A stretch of 64,000 nt of DNA from Trichuris trichiura (GCA_037903355.1 JBAJFE010000037.1:248001-312000), one strand, 5' to 3'; positions 10,501 to 23,070 are shown, numbered from the stretch's first letter. Notes: generated from the letters alone by a model not told the origin. Numbers and translations: made by a program.

Positions 10501-11136
10501 AGGCAGGGCTGCATCAGAAGTTTCGTGCGAAGAAGAACATTGTTCATTCATGTCCGACTGACTAGAGCTTACGGTAGAGGTAGAAACGGCCACAGTTTTA
10601 AACGATTTCAACCAAAAAACTGGTCTGAAAGTTGGATGATTTACCATCCATGAAAATAACCGTCTATGGCTGGGAGCGTTGGATCCATAGACGCTCGTAC
10701 CGTAGACAAATGGTTCCACCATTGGAATACGTTCAACGTTGTAGTCACTGAGCTGTTTCTTGGCCGCGTCGCACAAATGATTTATACAATCAGGGCTACA
10801 ATACACAGTACGACCAAATTGACCAGCGGATGTTTGCAGACTGCTTCCGCATGTAATGCATTTGTTTCTTGCGATGAATGGTTCCCGGTAGTCTTCAACT
10901 AGCGCTTCGGAATCCGTCAGGCTATTGATGCCAGCACATTTTGGGCAAAAAAAGCTGCTGCCGTTGGACAGAAGACAATAGCGCAAACAGCAGAACATTG
11001 GATCCCAATGAGCCAACATGTCGCAGCGTTTGCAACGGATGCACAAATTTTCAAAACATTCTAATTTGCATACGTAGCAGAAATTGGCTGCCTCGGCATG
11101 GCCGTTTTTACTTTCCGCCTTTTCTTCTTCCGCCAA
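7530..11136 (-). CDS. Nuclear Cys-rich protein with tandem repeated exons
   Basis: Minus-strand gene. Exon 1 is 11136-9667, followed by 9604-9506, 9446-9348, 9289-9179, 9125-9021, 8961-8854, 8805-8707, 8644-8500, 8446-8246, 8191-7683 and a tiny last exon 7538-7530. Exon 1 encodes two copies of a PHD-like Cys/His module (C-x2-C pairs, a His before Trp or Glu, F-x-CPKC) each followed by C-x2-CG ... C-x3-C and an aromatic P-M-E/I-EPF segment. This recalls CXXC1/PHF-type zinc modules, but no exact family is assigned. The next seven exons each carry one copy of a Ser/Asn/Glu-rich unit of about 33-37 residues. The C-terminus is Lys/Arg-rich (a run of nine or more Lys) with SSSESD, then a short helix (AIIEEFERKQADAIKAKQ). 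It is probably chromatin-associated, which is inference. Confidence 0.65.
8500..9770 (-). repeat. Tandem exon-intron duplication array, about 160 bp per unit
   Basis: Exons beginning at 9604, 9446, 9289, 9125, 8961, 8805 and 8644 are spaced 156-164 bp apart, each 99-111 bp long (the last 145 bp) with introns near 55 bp. All share one repeat of the form NSxETVxSAEVxNxI...LPVxxDDNxTxE, and the unit before them is the tail of exon 1. Exon boundaries up to the last repeat are phase 0, so gain or loss of a unit keeps the frame. Confidence 0.85.
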
Positions 11137-11561
11137 TCTGCATACGTAAGGTTTTCAATTGAAATACATTGCAAAAAAAGAAACAAACAAAATGTAGGGA
11201 ATAATAGGCAAAAGAACGGTTTTCTCGTTTCGTCCGATCGTCGCCACATTTCAATCTACCGAAGTACGTGACGAAAGGAGTGAACGCAGTTAACTGGTCT
11301 GACTGGTTATTTTAATGCTGTTTAGCGTGAAGATAAACATGATTTCTTTCTTAAAAGACTTAGGATTTGTCAAAACGTACCAATGGAAATTGTACGCCTT
11401 CAAAATGGATATTATTAATAGCAGCAATCTGAAAGCTTTCTATAAAGTCAATTTTCGAATACTTATTTGCGAGTTGATAATAACGGAGCTTTCGGGATTC
11501 GCCTGCTCACGTCATCACCGTTTTTGCAAAATGGCTAGCGCTATTTTAAAGTAACCTGTTA

Positions 11562-11719
11562 AATATTTTCATAATGAAAAAACTTTATTACGGATCGGTT
11601 CCCGTTTATGTATATAAGATACTCCGGAGCTTTCGGGTCATTCGAGACCCGTCATCAGCGGTCTAAAGTTTTTTCATTATGAAAATATATGGTCCCGTAC
11701 CAAGACACCACGTTTTCAA
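11562..11719 (-). mobile_element. Short hairpin element carrying a hammerhead-like motif
   Basis: A 25-bp perfect inverted repeat (11563-11587 and 11664-11688) encloses the hammerhead-like core, followed by the module GGTCCCGTAC-x-AAGACA (11691-11706) that recurs at 33.27 kb and, inverted, at 33.34 kb. The whole is bracketed by a 9-bp direct repeat AACCTGTTA at 11553-11561 and 11720-11728, consistent with a target-site duplication. It has no coding capacity and is likely mobilised in trans by a PLE. Confidence 0.6.
11629..11660 (-). ncRNA. Hammerhead-ribozyme-like motif
   Basis: On the minus strand: CTGATGA, then stem CGGGTC/GACCCG around a 6-nt loop, then AAAGCTCCGGAGTATC. CTCCGGAG is self-complementary and could be a minimal stem III. 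The outer inverted repeat would serve as stem I. The core is the best preserved of the copies in this window. Cleavage activity cannot be judged by eye. Confidence 0.5.
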
Positions 11720-11883
11720 AACCTGTTAGTCTAAATTGCAACCGTTTTTTCGCCGCTGTTGGCAATTCTTCATCTGTCACATACGGTAGAACAAAAGAGG
11801 ATACAATAAACAAATAAATAGACTGAAATAAAAATAATATGGGGACAAAAATAAGCAATGTATTCAGATTAAGCGTTAGAGGT

Positions 11884-14260
11884 TCACGTACTTAAAGAAG
11901 GTACTACATAGCATTTTTAAAAAGCATGTTTGTCAAAATCAGCGGGAAATAACTTACGACTTATGCCGCTTAAGACGTTGGCTTCGGCGCAGCTTTTGAT
12001 TTTGAAAACGTTTAGCTTTTCCTCCGACTTTGCATCCATTGTTTACGCGCCTAAAATAAAGCGCAAGTGATAATAAACGAAGGCAACAATAGAGGAAAGC
12101 CGAGGAAGAATTAGGAACTTACTTAGGTTTGATGGCGCTTTCAGCTGACGACACCCTTTTAGGCTTCTTGTTTACTGTAGGGGGCGTTTCTGAAAAGTAG
12201 GAGTCTAATACACCTTGCTGCGAAGCTCTTACCAGAAGTATTTTTGCAAAAAATTTAAATAGCTATGTGTTGACTTCGGGCCGCTTATTTGAAGGATGGA
12301 TACGTAAAGTAAACTATTGAACTTAGGTTTTCTATTTAAAGGGGCTCAGTTTAGCAATCACAAAAACAATCACTGCCGTCATATCCTGTCAGTAAACTAG
12401 ATCAACGTACTTGTGGAGTCGTAAAAAAGTGAGTTTTATCGAAGTGAGACGCTTTGAAAACGAAGGTACCTTCGGAAACCTCTGCGTTCAAGGCGGCTTC
12501 GATGTGCTCTGAGCTTGTAGTCGGAGGGCTTGAGCAAACAGGTACACATTCTTCCGATTCAACAATCGCTTCCTCCTTGGAAGAGCCCTTGTCGTCCTCA
12601 TCGCTAACATTTTCCGACAAGTTGGGTAACGAAGAGTCTGCGTAAAACAATGCAATCATTTTAGGGGAAACGAAAGTGCATCACAGCTATATAAATTACA
12701 TTTCGTCGTTTTGTCTCGTCCGTTGTATCTGTCGGACGCTATTGTGTATGAACAACTATGACGTGTTAGGACAAACATAACAGTGACGAAAGCAATTTTA
12801 CTGTTAAAATTTACTTAACAAGATTTCCTAAACGCCTGCGCAGCTGTTTTCAGCTAGAAAGTAAACGCGCTGATAAACCCAGTAAGAAGCCGATAATTCT
12901 ATAGCTCAGCTGAACAAAGATAAGCAACGGCTAAACGTTGAAGATGAAAACTTGTACAAACCTGTTACAGTATAAATTTGTTTTCTAACTTCCACCCGTT
13001 TTGGCGGACGCAATAAATTACAGAAAAGTTATTGTTGCGTTCATTGAATGAAGCCATTTTACTCCGCGATGCGCGGACGCGACCTTCAGCGAACAGTATG
13101 TCGCATCGGACTTGCCGATCAACCCTATTATGTCGATGGCAGATAACAGTATCCCATAAGCCCTACGTTCAACATAATGGCAATAGTTCGATGACCTATA
13201 GCGTGCTTTAGTAAGCAACAATTCGCTACGTGCATACGTCAGCAAAATATAGAAGTTAGGTTCGAGGCAGTTCTTTTAGGATACACCTTCGAAACCCAAC
13301 ATCACTCCTAGAAACGCAATTGAAGTCGGTGCTGCACGTCAAATGGTTACAATCAAAGTAGTGAAAAAGACGAGACGTCGATAAAAATGAAACCCAATGC
13401 AGAGCGATAAAATGCATTGCGTACGCTGCTTCATCATGCTGCTTCGAAAAAGTTGTCGATGCCAACCATTTTGCCATTCCAACGCATTGGCATTAAATGA
13501 TAGGTAGGCTTAGGTATACGGATCAACTTGTTCCAACGAAATAACGTTTATTATAGAAGAAAGCTTGTTCAATTTGAATTTCCCCTTCAAACCGAACGTC
13601 AGCACGCGGTTTTGGTAACGAAGTTGATTTTTAAAGCCTATTACGATCAGGAAATATGCACTTTACTTAATTAGAAATTCTACCAAAAGTTTTTGCTAAG
13701 CTTACAGCGGATATGAAGAAAATAGGTGATTCAGGAAGGTAAATAGAAACGCGGTAAGAACAGGGAAAGAAGAAGTTAGCATCTTTTTGGAGTTCCACTA
13801 CTCTTGCTAACTTTACTTGCGTATACTTTTAAACGCTTTATTGACTTGTACTTGAACAAGTGGTTAATGAACTGCAGTTACTTCAACTTAGTAAAACAGG
13901 CGTAGACCTCTAACTTATAAACAAAAGATGTATGCAAGCTAAGCTGGAACAGCTCGCAAGAACAAGCTGAACTTCTCAGATGCTCAGAAAAGGCTTTAAA
14001 CTTTTTTTTGACTTCGCACTACTAAATTAGGAATAGAACTGAGCATCAATAAGCTAAGAAAGTCACTTAGATTGCTCGCTCCAATTAGATGCATAGTTTT
14101 AAGGGGCACAGCAATAAAGGTTACCGTAATTTTTGCTTTCGTCCGGGCACTCCTTTTCTTCGAGATGATGAATTTCTTCATTGCTCTCAGTCCTTTCAGG
14201 TGGCAAATCAAATTGGTCGTACGCAACTTTATCTGGGGAAGGAGAAGGACCGCTGGACAT
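11884..14260 (-). CDS. Probable basic, Ser/Glu-rich nuclear protein (partly resolved)
   Basis: Likely exons on the minus strand: 14260-14125 begins with ATG (MSSGPSPSPDKVAYDQFDLP) and ends at a GTAACC donor. 12637-12402 begins after a TTTTACGCAG acceptor and ends at GTACGT. A third exon covers about 12190-12126, a fourth about 12051-11957, and the last two codons lie at 11890-11884. The first part is acidic and Ser-rich (ENVSDEDDKGSSKEE), the end very basic (KAKRFQNQKLRRSQRLKRH). FDKTHFF loosely resembles a PCNA-binding box, but this is weak. Exons 1-2 and 3-4-5 agree in phase, whereas the junction between exons 2 and 3 does not, so an exon is missing or misplaced. Function is unknown. Confidence 0.35.
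12660..14124. other. Probable intron or intergenic sequence
   Basis: If the exon at 14125-14260 belongs with those at 11.9-12.6 kb, this is one large intron. No exon with convincing splice sites was found inside, though short open frames exist on the minus strand at 13018-13245 and 13256-13477. Confidence 0.4.
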
Positions 14261-16916
14261 ACCAACAGCCGTAAGAACACGTCTCGCCTAAACTGTTAAA
14301 GACATATTGAAAAAGCGCAAAAAACCATATAGCAAAAGGCACTTTTTTTAGGTGCACACTTGCCTATCGTTAGAGGACGGTCGTTAAGCCACTATAAACC
14401 CTTTCAATACCGCCCTTTCAGAAATGAATGAACAACAATAATGAACAAATTTCTTTCTACTTTACAGACTGACAGTGATTCACAGGTCGCATTGCTGATA
14501 ATTTCATTCTACATTTTCATGTGAGCGAGCGAGCAAGTTCACGTGAAGCACACCTTAATAATATTTAGTAAAATAAATATCAAAATAATTTAAAGATGGA
14601 TCTACTTGTATTAAGGAAGGGCTGATTTTTCGTTGAATCGAGGTTGGGCATCGAATCGTTCAATGACAACGGAATCTCGGATGAATCACCAAAAGAGCCA
14701 TAAAATAAGTCACTTTTTTCGACCGAAAATACTAAGTCATCCATTGTAGAACAGTTAGCCCAAAATGCACTTGCAACATTTGTTCATGTAACTGAAATTT
14801 TGCACCACAAAGTTGCCAACTGCTATGGCATCAAATTAAACAACGTTCGCGCTGCTTTTCTGAATATCATTCGCCTTTCATTGGCCAATGCAACTTATCC
14901 CGGTGAACACAATTTTATGTAATCGATCTTCCGGAAATTATGCTTTTCCGTCGTCACCGTTAGCAGCTTGTAGAGGGCAAGCTATCTTCACAAGCGTATA
15001 CGAGCTTCCCAAAAACTTAAACGCCTGTCTTGCAGCAAGCTTTGAGCCTGGATGCATTTTTACTTGTTTTCATATCTTTGTCTCCGCGACAGGCCGCAAC
15101 GAATAGAGGGCATCTTTGTTCCTTTGAACCTGAAAATCACATTTTTGACATACTGTATTTTTGTCGTAACTTAAAGGGAATGCCCGAATATCGCTACACG
15201 AACGGACGATCGACGGTAATGATGCCAGAACGTGTTTTCGCATTCTGTTGATCAAGGAGGTTCTCTCTGTCTGTTGAATCAGGCATGATTTTTCAACCGA
15301 CATAATTAAAAGGCTTATATCCCCCATAATTCATCTTTCAACGCAGAGAAGGGTGCAGGACGTTCAGCAATTTACGTCATACGTGAATACTTACGACAGG
15401 GTTTCGGGGAACTTTTCCTTTGAAGAAAGGTGGAGATCGGCGGTTCTGCCTACCTTATCTACCGCAAAATCAACGCCGTTCTTATTGTGCAAAGAGAAGC
15501 CCACTGAGAGATTGGAGTAATAAACTGACGACATATTACGGGGATCGTAAGCAAAATTGTCTTTAAAATCGTCTTCCAGTTTGAGTGAACTTGGTTTTCT
15601 TTCTTGACTACTGTAATGGCGAGGCTCGCGCTGGAAAACACGCTTAAATGCTTTCCAACATAATTCTTTGCCGTTAAAATGTATATTTCCGTGTGAACAA
15701 TTATGCGGTTTGCATATATTTGCTAGGCTTAAAGTGGTATAGCAGAACAAAATTTTGTTGTGTATTATCGCTTGCGTGTAAGGAATAGTGGCTCAGTACG
15801 CGTTAACCGACGAGTCTTCGACGGAATTTTTTTAAGCCCATGAAATCCTTTAGTATTGCTGATTTTGTTTTTCAAAATGTTTTTTCACTGAAGAACAAAA
15901 AGGTGCTCGCATCGGTTCTTTAAGATTTCATTGCCACAGTAAAACGAATAAAATGGTTCATCCAAAAAATAAAAGCAGATGAACGGTCTCTTTTTCCATT
16001 TACCCGCTAACAGTACAGTACCCTGACAATAATCAGGTTTTCTCTACTCGTAAACGTAGAGTCGGATAAAAACCGTCGTTTATGCGGTTATTCGTGACAT
16101 CTTCCTATTGTGACTTTGCCAAATGTTCTATTGTACCGTTATTTAAGCCTAAACCATAACATAAGGTTCATAGTGTGGCTTAGACTTAGGTAAGGTCAGA
16201 ACAGTTTAGCCGGTATGCTCACCAGTAAAGGCAGAACAGGGCGCCCACATACTTAACAGAAAGGAAGCGTAAGTTTCTCAAGCATTACGCGAGGAAAAAT
16301 AATTGCATTTGTCTGTCTTGCTGTATATTTACGAACAAAGTAAAGCTGTTTTTTGTCAGGATACTGTATTGTTAGCAGGCAAGTTAAAGAACAAACTTCA
16401 AATAAAGATTGGTGTAATGTAAAGGTTGTAAAGGTTCAGGCTGCGTCACCGCCTACTGTTATGACCGCTATTCCTTTTCTGGTCATTTTTGTTCGGCTAT
16501 GCTGCAAGTCACGCTAAATTTGGAATGCTGTATGCACCTTACGCTTACGCGCCCTAAGCTCACCGCAACCACCCGAGTCAGCGACTTAACTTTACATGGA
16601 TTGCATCTGTACGGTGGTATCTCGAGTATTCACATTACGCCCTGGTACTGAACTATACGTATACGAGAAGTTCAAATGTGATGATGAAGGTGAAAACCAG
16701 ACCGCGAAATTAACCACTGCGTCTATTAATCACAGGCGGAAAAAATGTAAAAATACATTTTCCATTTTCAAAATGTTTTATTAGGTTGAAACAGCATATA
16801 CAGTTGGCAGAAGCTGGAGGTAAGTCGGAATACAATTGAGTCAAGATAAAAATTGCAGCGAGGTAAATTGTCGCCCTGCAAGTGCAGCTTACGCACAGCA
16901 TTAACTTAGAAAGATG
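14261..16916. other. No confidently recognised gene
   Basis: A minus-strand frame at 15391-15750 ends at a strong GTAAGTAT donor, and around 15290-15075 three minus-strand frames are open with plausible TTTTCAG acceptors, so a small spliced gene may lie at 15.07-15.75 kb. I could not find a phase-consistent chain or a recognisable domain. The rest (15.75-16.6 kb) is AT-rich and featureless. Confidence 0.4.
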
Positions 16917-17437
16917 TTAAGCATTTTCTAGGTCGGCAAGGATGGCACTCTGATCGAAAATATCATTGGTGGATAGACGACGCTTTTCGAATCGACGAAA
17001 TGGTGCATGTGTCCTTGAGCAAGGAACTTTGGCTAATATGCCAAAACAGTGCAGTGAAATGGCAAAAAGTCGAAGAAACATAACAAAGAAATGCCAAAAG
17101 ATGACGACAAATGCGAACATACACGAAAGCCATAGGAGAAATGCTAACGCGAAGGGTAAAACCAGCAAAGACACTGGAGTTACTGCATTCTGGCAGAACA
17201 ACGAGTATATCGAGGTTAGAGCAAAATACCACATGGTGACCAGAAATTGAAGTAACGTGTAGACAAACGACGCGCCTTCGTCCGAGGAATAGTCGTAAGC
17301 GTCCTGCGATCGCTGAAAAAAAAACACGAGGAGGCATACTTATGCCGACAGGCATTTATTAGACAAGCACTTACTTCATTTCGAAGGAAGGCATGAAGTT
17401 TTTCACATGGCATTCGAATACCTTTTGGAGGGCACAT
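16917..17437 (-). CDS. Small multi-pass membrane protein, unrecognised
   Basis: Two exons, 17437-17375 and 17312-16917, join in phase 0 (donor GAA/GTAAGT, acceptor TTTTTTTTCAG) and encode 152 residues. An N-terminal soluble segment (RSQDAYDYSSDEG) is followed by two or three hydrophobic stretches from about residue 37 (FVYTLLQFLVTMWYFALTSI, then LLVLPFALAFLLWLSCMFAF and VVIFWHFFVMFLRLFAI). The tail is basic then acidic (RRFEKRRLSTNDIFDQ). No signal peptide precedes the first membrane span. No family is recognised. The consistent splice sites and the clear topology support a real gene. Confidence 0.6.
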
Positions 17438-18316
17438 TTTTAGCCAAAGCTTGCCAAGTCACTCGGCAATGTTTACAGCTGTTCTATTACTAGTAAACAA
17501 TGCAAAACAATCAAGACATTACCGTAAGCCGCACATATGAAATTCAGGTACAATTACAGTAAACTGCAAAGTTGGCAACCATTAACATGTTCGGCAAATT
17601 CAAGCGAATTAAGAATAACTAGATGATAACAAGATTGACTGGACGTTTAAGCTAAGTTTACATGACATGTGGCTGCTAATACGCGATGTAAGCGCAAATA
17701 CGATTTTGGAATTGTATTCCAAGAATGTAAATGGAACGCATCTTCTCTTACGCAAGGAGAGCTGTATATCAAACTGATTAACAAGCGGGTAGCATTTACA
17801 CTGCGAATAAGCGAAGTCAAAATGTAATTCACGCTCCTGACGGAAAGCAACCATGTATCTGCCCAGAACAGTTAGCAGTTGAATTCATTTGGTTTGTTTA
17901 CTTGTAGGGTGTTTCCTTTATGAATACTATTTTTACATTACATTTTGCTGCAAGCAAGTGAAACCCCGGATGCGGTGGTCCCGCGTGCTGAAACGCATCG
18001 ACGAACTATCCTTTTCTATTTTGGAATACTGGAAAGCACGTCCGCTTTTGCAAACGTGGTATCTGAAAGCTTTTCGGAAGCGAATTTTCCATTGCAAGGT
18101 AAGGACTATCTAGCAAAAAGTGTCAGACACCTTGCGCGACAGTTCAATATTCAGTATTCAATAATTTTTGAATGAAGCAAAAAGGTCAACTGAGCCGTTA
18201 CGGATGAGTAGGTGACAAACTTAATGCAGCAACTTTCCTCCTCGTCACGGTCACGTATGTAACCTGAGTTGTATTAGAGTTTCTTACTGTATTTAATTTC
18301 TTCGTTTCGAACGGAT
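17438..18316. other. Divergent intergenic region
   Basis: Separates the minus-strand membrane-protein gene from the plus-strand WAPL gene and should contain both promoters. Short open frames at 17609-17854 (minus) and 17889-18175 (plus) show no domain. Confidence 0.45.
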
Positions 18317-21300
18317 ATGTCGAAAGCAAGCTTTCCACGTCCCTTCAGCTGGTCGGGCAAAGAATCAGAGGAATCGAATGAACAAAAAGATACAGCAAGT
18401 GATCTATTCGACGCCGCACTAAAGGATATTCATTCGGCTAAATCGAAAGATTCATATGACTCTGATTCACAAAGGCCAACATCGGGCACATTGTCGACAG
18501 TTTCTTCTCAGGGAGACTTAACGAATGCCGTATCCGAGGTGCGTTTGGCGTCATCGGACAATTCTCCGGTAAAAATGGTGAGCTCTGGTTCGGTGCCAGT
18601 TATCCGCCTGAGCCCGAAGAGAATATTGGCCGGCCTTAAGCAAGCATCGCCGAGGAAAAAGAATAAAGCCGCTTCGGACGACGAAAGTCGTCAAAGCAGA
18701 GAGCCTGTTGGAGCGAACATATCGGGCAAGCAAACGCAACGTAGTGTTCAGGTATGATTTATCTTTTTCCCTACACCTCCTTCACGCATACAATTCTAGA
18801 AGTCTCTGATGCCTGTTTATGTGCATAAATGGGATGCCGAATGTGTAAGGCTAGACGACGCGTAAATGTGCACCGTTCATTTGCTCTTTAACTGTAGGCT
18901 TCAAATGACGCTTCGTTGGAAGCGCGTAAAAAGAGTGCAGCAGAATCTTCGTCTTCCCGTATGAAATCAAATGGAAATGTTATTGCCAATTTTACTGGCA
19001 AACAGACCCATCAGATAGTTCGGCAGAAAGATGGATGTGAGGTGAAAACTGTGAGAAAAGTGAATTGTCTTCGTTCCGAGAAACCAGTAAGCTCCCACAT
19101 CATATTCGGTTAGGTTGAAATAGCTTACGATCTTTGTAGGTTTATACGGTAGTTCCTAACGTGAGGTCTGCGGAAGAGTGTCAACGCATTGGTGAAGTTC
19201 AAGAGTACAATGACGAAGCGGTCTATTTTCTCGATTCGATTACCGTCTCCAACTCGCTAAATGTCCGTTACCTAAGGTACGGTTATATTGCTTCAAAATT
19301 TCATTTTCATTTTCTCATTTGCACCATAAATAATTTAATGCCACGGCGCACGTGTAAAGTATGAACTTGTACGTGCTAATCATTGAGAACAAAGTTCCGG
19401 CGTCCACATTACGGTAGCTCCGTTGGTTTAAGTACTCCACATTCTCTGTTGCTGCGTAGTCTTTACAGTTTATTTAAATTTAGTAGTACAATTGTCTTTT
19501 TTTGATATAGTAACTTTTTCAACTGTTTTAATTTAAGGTAACCATGAAAAAAAAGCAGCAACAACTTTACGTCCCGCCTATCTCATCAGTTACGAACAAG
19601 TGTTCATCTAGTGTTTTACTTATGATATGCTAAAAGCTATTAGTTAACGCAAATCTGTGAACACTACTCTGGGTTTTTAGTAAGCTTGAATATCGTTGAA
19701 TCGCCGGCATAAGAACTAATAAATTTCATGATCAGTTGGCTACATTGCAAGATTCAAACTGTTATTGAGTTTGTAATGGTAAACCAGAGCAAAAGTGACG
19801 TAGTGTGCTAGAAACTACAACCTTTTTGTTACTTTGGCGCGTACTGTATATTCTAACCTGCACACGTTTTCCCAGTTTGTTCCTTCTGCCTGCCAATAAA
19901 TCATAGATTTGAATAAGCTACGGCGTATCAGTATTTGCGTTTAATTGTTTCGTTTGAACTTCAGCTAGTGTTTTCCCATTTTACTGAATTTACTTAGACC
20001 GCAAAGTGCATCTGAGTGCTCCCTGTCAAAAAAGCAATTGCCCCTACTTTCTATTTTGACTATTTGAAAGCTTGAATTTCAAATAACGTTGCGAAGTTGG
20101 CGCGCTCTGCTTTGAATTGCCTTCACTGTTAGCCTCTGGTGAATGGCGAGTTTATAAATTTGCTTGTGCTGTAAAAGTTTGTCTCAATTTTTTTTTGGGT
20201 GAAATTTACGTATAACCAGTAATTTCTCGTGATCATTGCAGCGCAGCGGTTTCTAGCGTAGGTTCTTGGCATTAATTCTTTCGTACGAAAAAAACCGCCG
20301 TTGTTGTTTATTAGCTAACGACCTTTGTTGCACAGATTTGTCTGGTACCTTTACCGTAAATTAAAACGAAATTAGTCTGGTGTAAAAGTTCTAAAATTTC
20401 AAAGTTTTAGTTGCGTGTTACGGTAAGTTATTTATTCGCAGGTTCATATAGTTTCATGTTCGCGTCTTCAGCATAAGTTTGTGTGGACATTGTTTCTTCG
20501 GAATGATCAGCTCGAGCACCGTTAAAAAGAACTAAGTGACGTGCACTACTCTTTGTCATTGTAAATCGGTTTGTTGTTAACACTGTTGCAGTTATTCTTA
20601 TTTTAGTTTATGCAACTTGCTCCAGCGTTGCGTCGACTCTTCGTTCCGCGTTTTTCTCAAAGCACGACGGTTCATTGATAAAATATTCTTGGCACTGACT
20701 GATTCACCCAGTCACGATGTGAGTATAAGCGTTTGTTGTCCTTGTTGAAGGTTCATTTCGACATTGCAGGTGTTGGCCATGTGCTGTTCATGCTTATTTT
20801 ACATTTTCGCGCGCGATCGTCTCAGCCTTATCGTTAACAAGTCTACGCTATCGCTGCTTGTCGAATTGATCAAGCAACAGTCTGCCGAGAGGTCGCCACA
20901 ATACACGGAATGTAAAGAGAAAATTTGGAAAATTTTGTGCGAATGGCGAGCCAAAGTAGAAAGTAACCTGTCTGCCAAAGAGCGTATCGTTTTTGACTTG
21001 ACCGAAGAGAACATCAGCGTAAGCTGTTGACAAGTAGGAGCGAGTGTTTTTTGTATTGCTTTCCGCTTACCCAATCAGGCATCATTGATGGCTCTTGAAA
21101 GTCTGGTATACATAAGCTGCCGAAATACTAGTCAATTTTTCATGGACGAAATACGCCTAAGCTCAGCGTTAGAACTCCTTGGCAAAATGAGTAAGCGGCG
21201 CGTCTTTATCAGGGAAAAAAGACGCTAACCAATTAGATGATTGTTTTAGTGACGGAAGAATTTGAATCAATCGTTTCCGCAGTTGACGGCTCTTCATCGC

Positions 21301-22871
21301 TTTTGCATTTGATACGTTTGTATCGCGTTTTGCGAGTTCTTGAAAATGTTACAGCCGAGCAGCCGAACAATGTTGGCTATTTGATCTCCAACGAAGAGCT
21401 TAATTGTCTTGGCAACATTTTGAAGTTTGCGACGGGTTGTCATACGTGTGATTTCACTTAACGATTGTAGAATGTTTCATTTTTGTATGAATCGAGTAGT
21501 GGAAAACAAATCTCGTTCCAATGGTTCGTCCGCTAATGACGATGATCCCGTAGCGTTAAAGTTTTACTCTCTATTGTTGACGACGTTCAGCTCTTTGTTT
21601 CGCTTTCTTTGCAACCTTTCCAATAACAACGGTATGCTCAAGATTTTAATGCTTTTTTGCCATTTTTTGTATTTAGACTTATGCTGTTCGAAGTTGAGCG
21701 AAAGAAGCGATTTTATCCAGTTCTGCCTGGAATGCGTCACCTACACTGTTCCCATGTTTATGAATCCGGGCGAATGTTACGAATTTTCAGTTTTATTCAT
21801 GAGTTTCCTTGTTAACTTCATTGAGCACCATCATTCCGGCAGACGTATTGTAAGCAATAGTAAGGTGAGACTGCTGGATGAAGATGAGAACACTTTGCAA
21901 CCGGCGCCTGAAGCTCTAGCTAACGTGCGTCCAAGTTATTTTATTATTTATTTGCAGCTTTTGTGTCGTCAGTTTTAGATGATATGCAAACATGTTACCA
22001 ATGCGCAGCTGGCTGACACCGAAATTGATAATCAAATAGTGAACAATGAAGAAGCTGTTCGTACGCATACGGGCAAGATGAGAATGAAGGCCATTGAACA
22101 AACGGTTCAGTGCGGTAGGTCTCCTCGCATTCTCTGTTCATTCCAAAAACGATTGCCACCGAACAAGCAAAAGGCTAAAACAGATATTCTATACATTTTT
22201 TCCTAACCGGATGTTGACTACACGAAATATTACCCTACGTAACTGTCGCTTTAAATTGTACGTATTTCACTTAGTCAAGGTTCCGTCGTCCTATTTCCGC
22301 TTCATAAATGACGAATAGTTTTCGGTAAAATATTTCAAACTTCTTTTTGCTTCGTAGCAAGTCTAGGAAGCATCATAATCAAGAAGTACTATTATGCCTT
22401 TTTCCTTACTTAAATTTTCTTCTTTGCTTGTTCGAGGCTTTCGCCGCAGACGCGTTTCTGTATATGGAATTTTTAAAGACATATCACCAATGATTTGGTT
22501 TGGCAAATAGTGTTGCGCTTTTAGCTTTGGTAAAAGCGGACAAGCACATGGAAGAATGCGTGTTGGCATCTCATGCCGGCTTAATTCTTGGCTTGCTAAT
22601 CCAAGATGAAGAGGTAATATTCACGTAGTTGTCGGCTATTCAATTTTTGTTGCTTAGGCTTTGGCCGAGCGTGTTAAGCCTCTGATGCCGTCGCAGTCCT
22701 TTCTGCCCATCGTGGATACGTTAGTAAAATTCTTTGAATTCTTCAAACGAATCGTAAGCATCAGTCGTGCGAAGATTGTTGCTTCCATGTATTAGCTTTT
22801 AGAATTTCCAAGATGAACGCGCTGAACGTACAATATCCACTGTAATTGAAACGCTGAAATACTTGGAATAG
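18317..22871 (+). CDS. wapl: WAPL cohesin release factor
   Basis: WAPL, with PDS5, opens cohesin rings and removes them from chromatin. Thirteen exons fit in phase: 18317-18751, 18898-19086, 19140-19276, 20607-20718, 20770-21018, 21079-21190, 21250-21424, 21471-21631, 21677-21924, 21979-22114, 22525-22613, 22658-22753, 22803-22871. They total 2208 nt (735 residues). The low-complexity, Ser-rich, basic N-terminus is followed by the WAPL domain: ECQRIGEVQEYNDEAVYFLD, FYIFARDRLSLIVNKSTLSLL, LRVLENVTAEQPNNVGYLIS, RFLCNLSNNN, LVNFIEHH, ADKHMEECVLASHAGLILG and a C-terminal RTISTVIETLKYLE matching the family end. The N-terminal region is only about 210 residues, far shorter than in vertebrates. Most introns are 45-60 nt; the exceptions include a 1.3 kb intron after exon 3. 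Confidence 0.92.
19277..20606 (+). other. Long WAPL intron
   Basis: A 1330-nt intron with donor GTACGG and acceptor TTCTTATTTTAG. It is AT-rich with short homopolymers, and no nested gene or repeat family was recognised. Confidence 0.7.
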
Positions 22872-23070
22872 ATACACAGCTTTTTCGTATTGCATGGGAA
22901 GCTTATTTATCTCATTATTAAACATAAGACGCGCGCGGAATGGACATTGTTTTCATTCGTCCTTTTGGCATCAATTGCATCCTCCTATTGAATACGTCAT
23001 CTTTTCGATTGTATCTGTTTTCTGAACGACTGTTTCAGTTCATACTTTCGGCAATAGCAATGTGAACATA

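Noticed and set aside
12441..12480. PCNA-binding (PIP-like) box FDKTHFF
   Set aside because: The Gln and hydrophobic spacing of a true PIP box are missing, so it was mentioned only as a weak resemblance.
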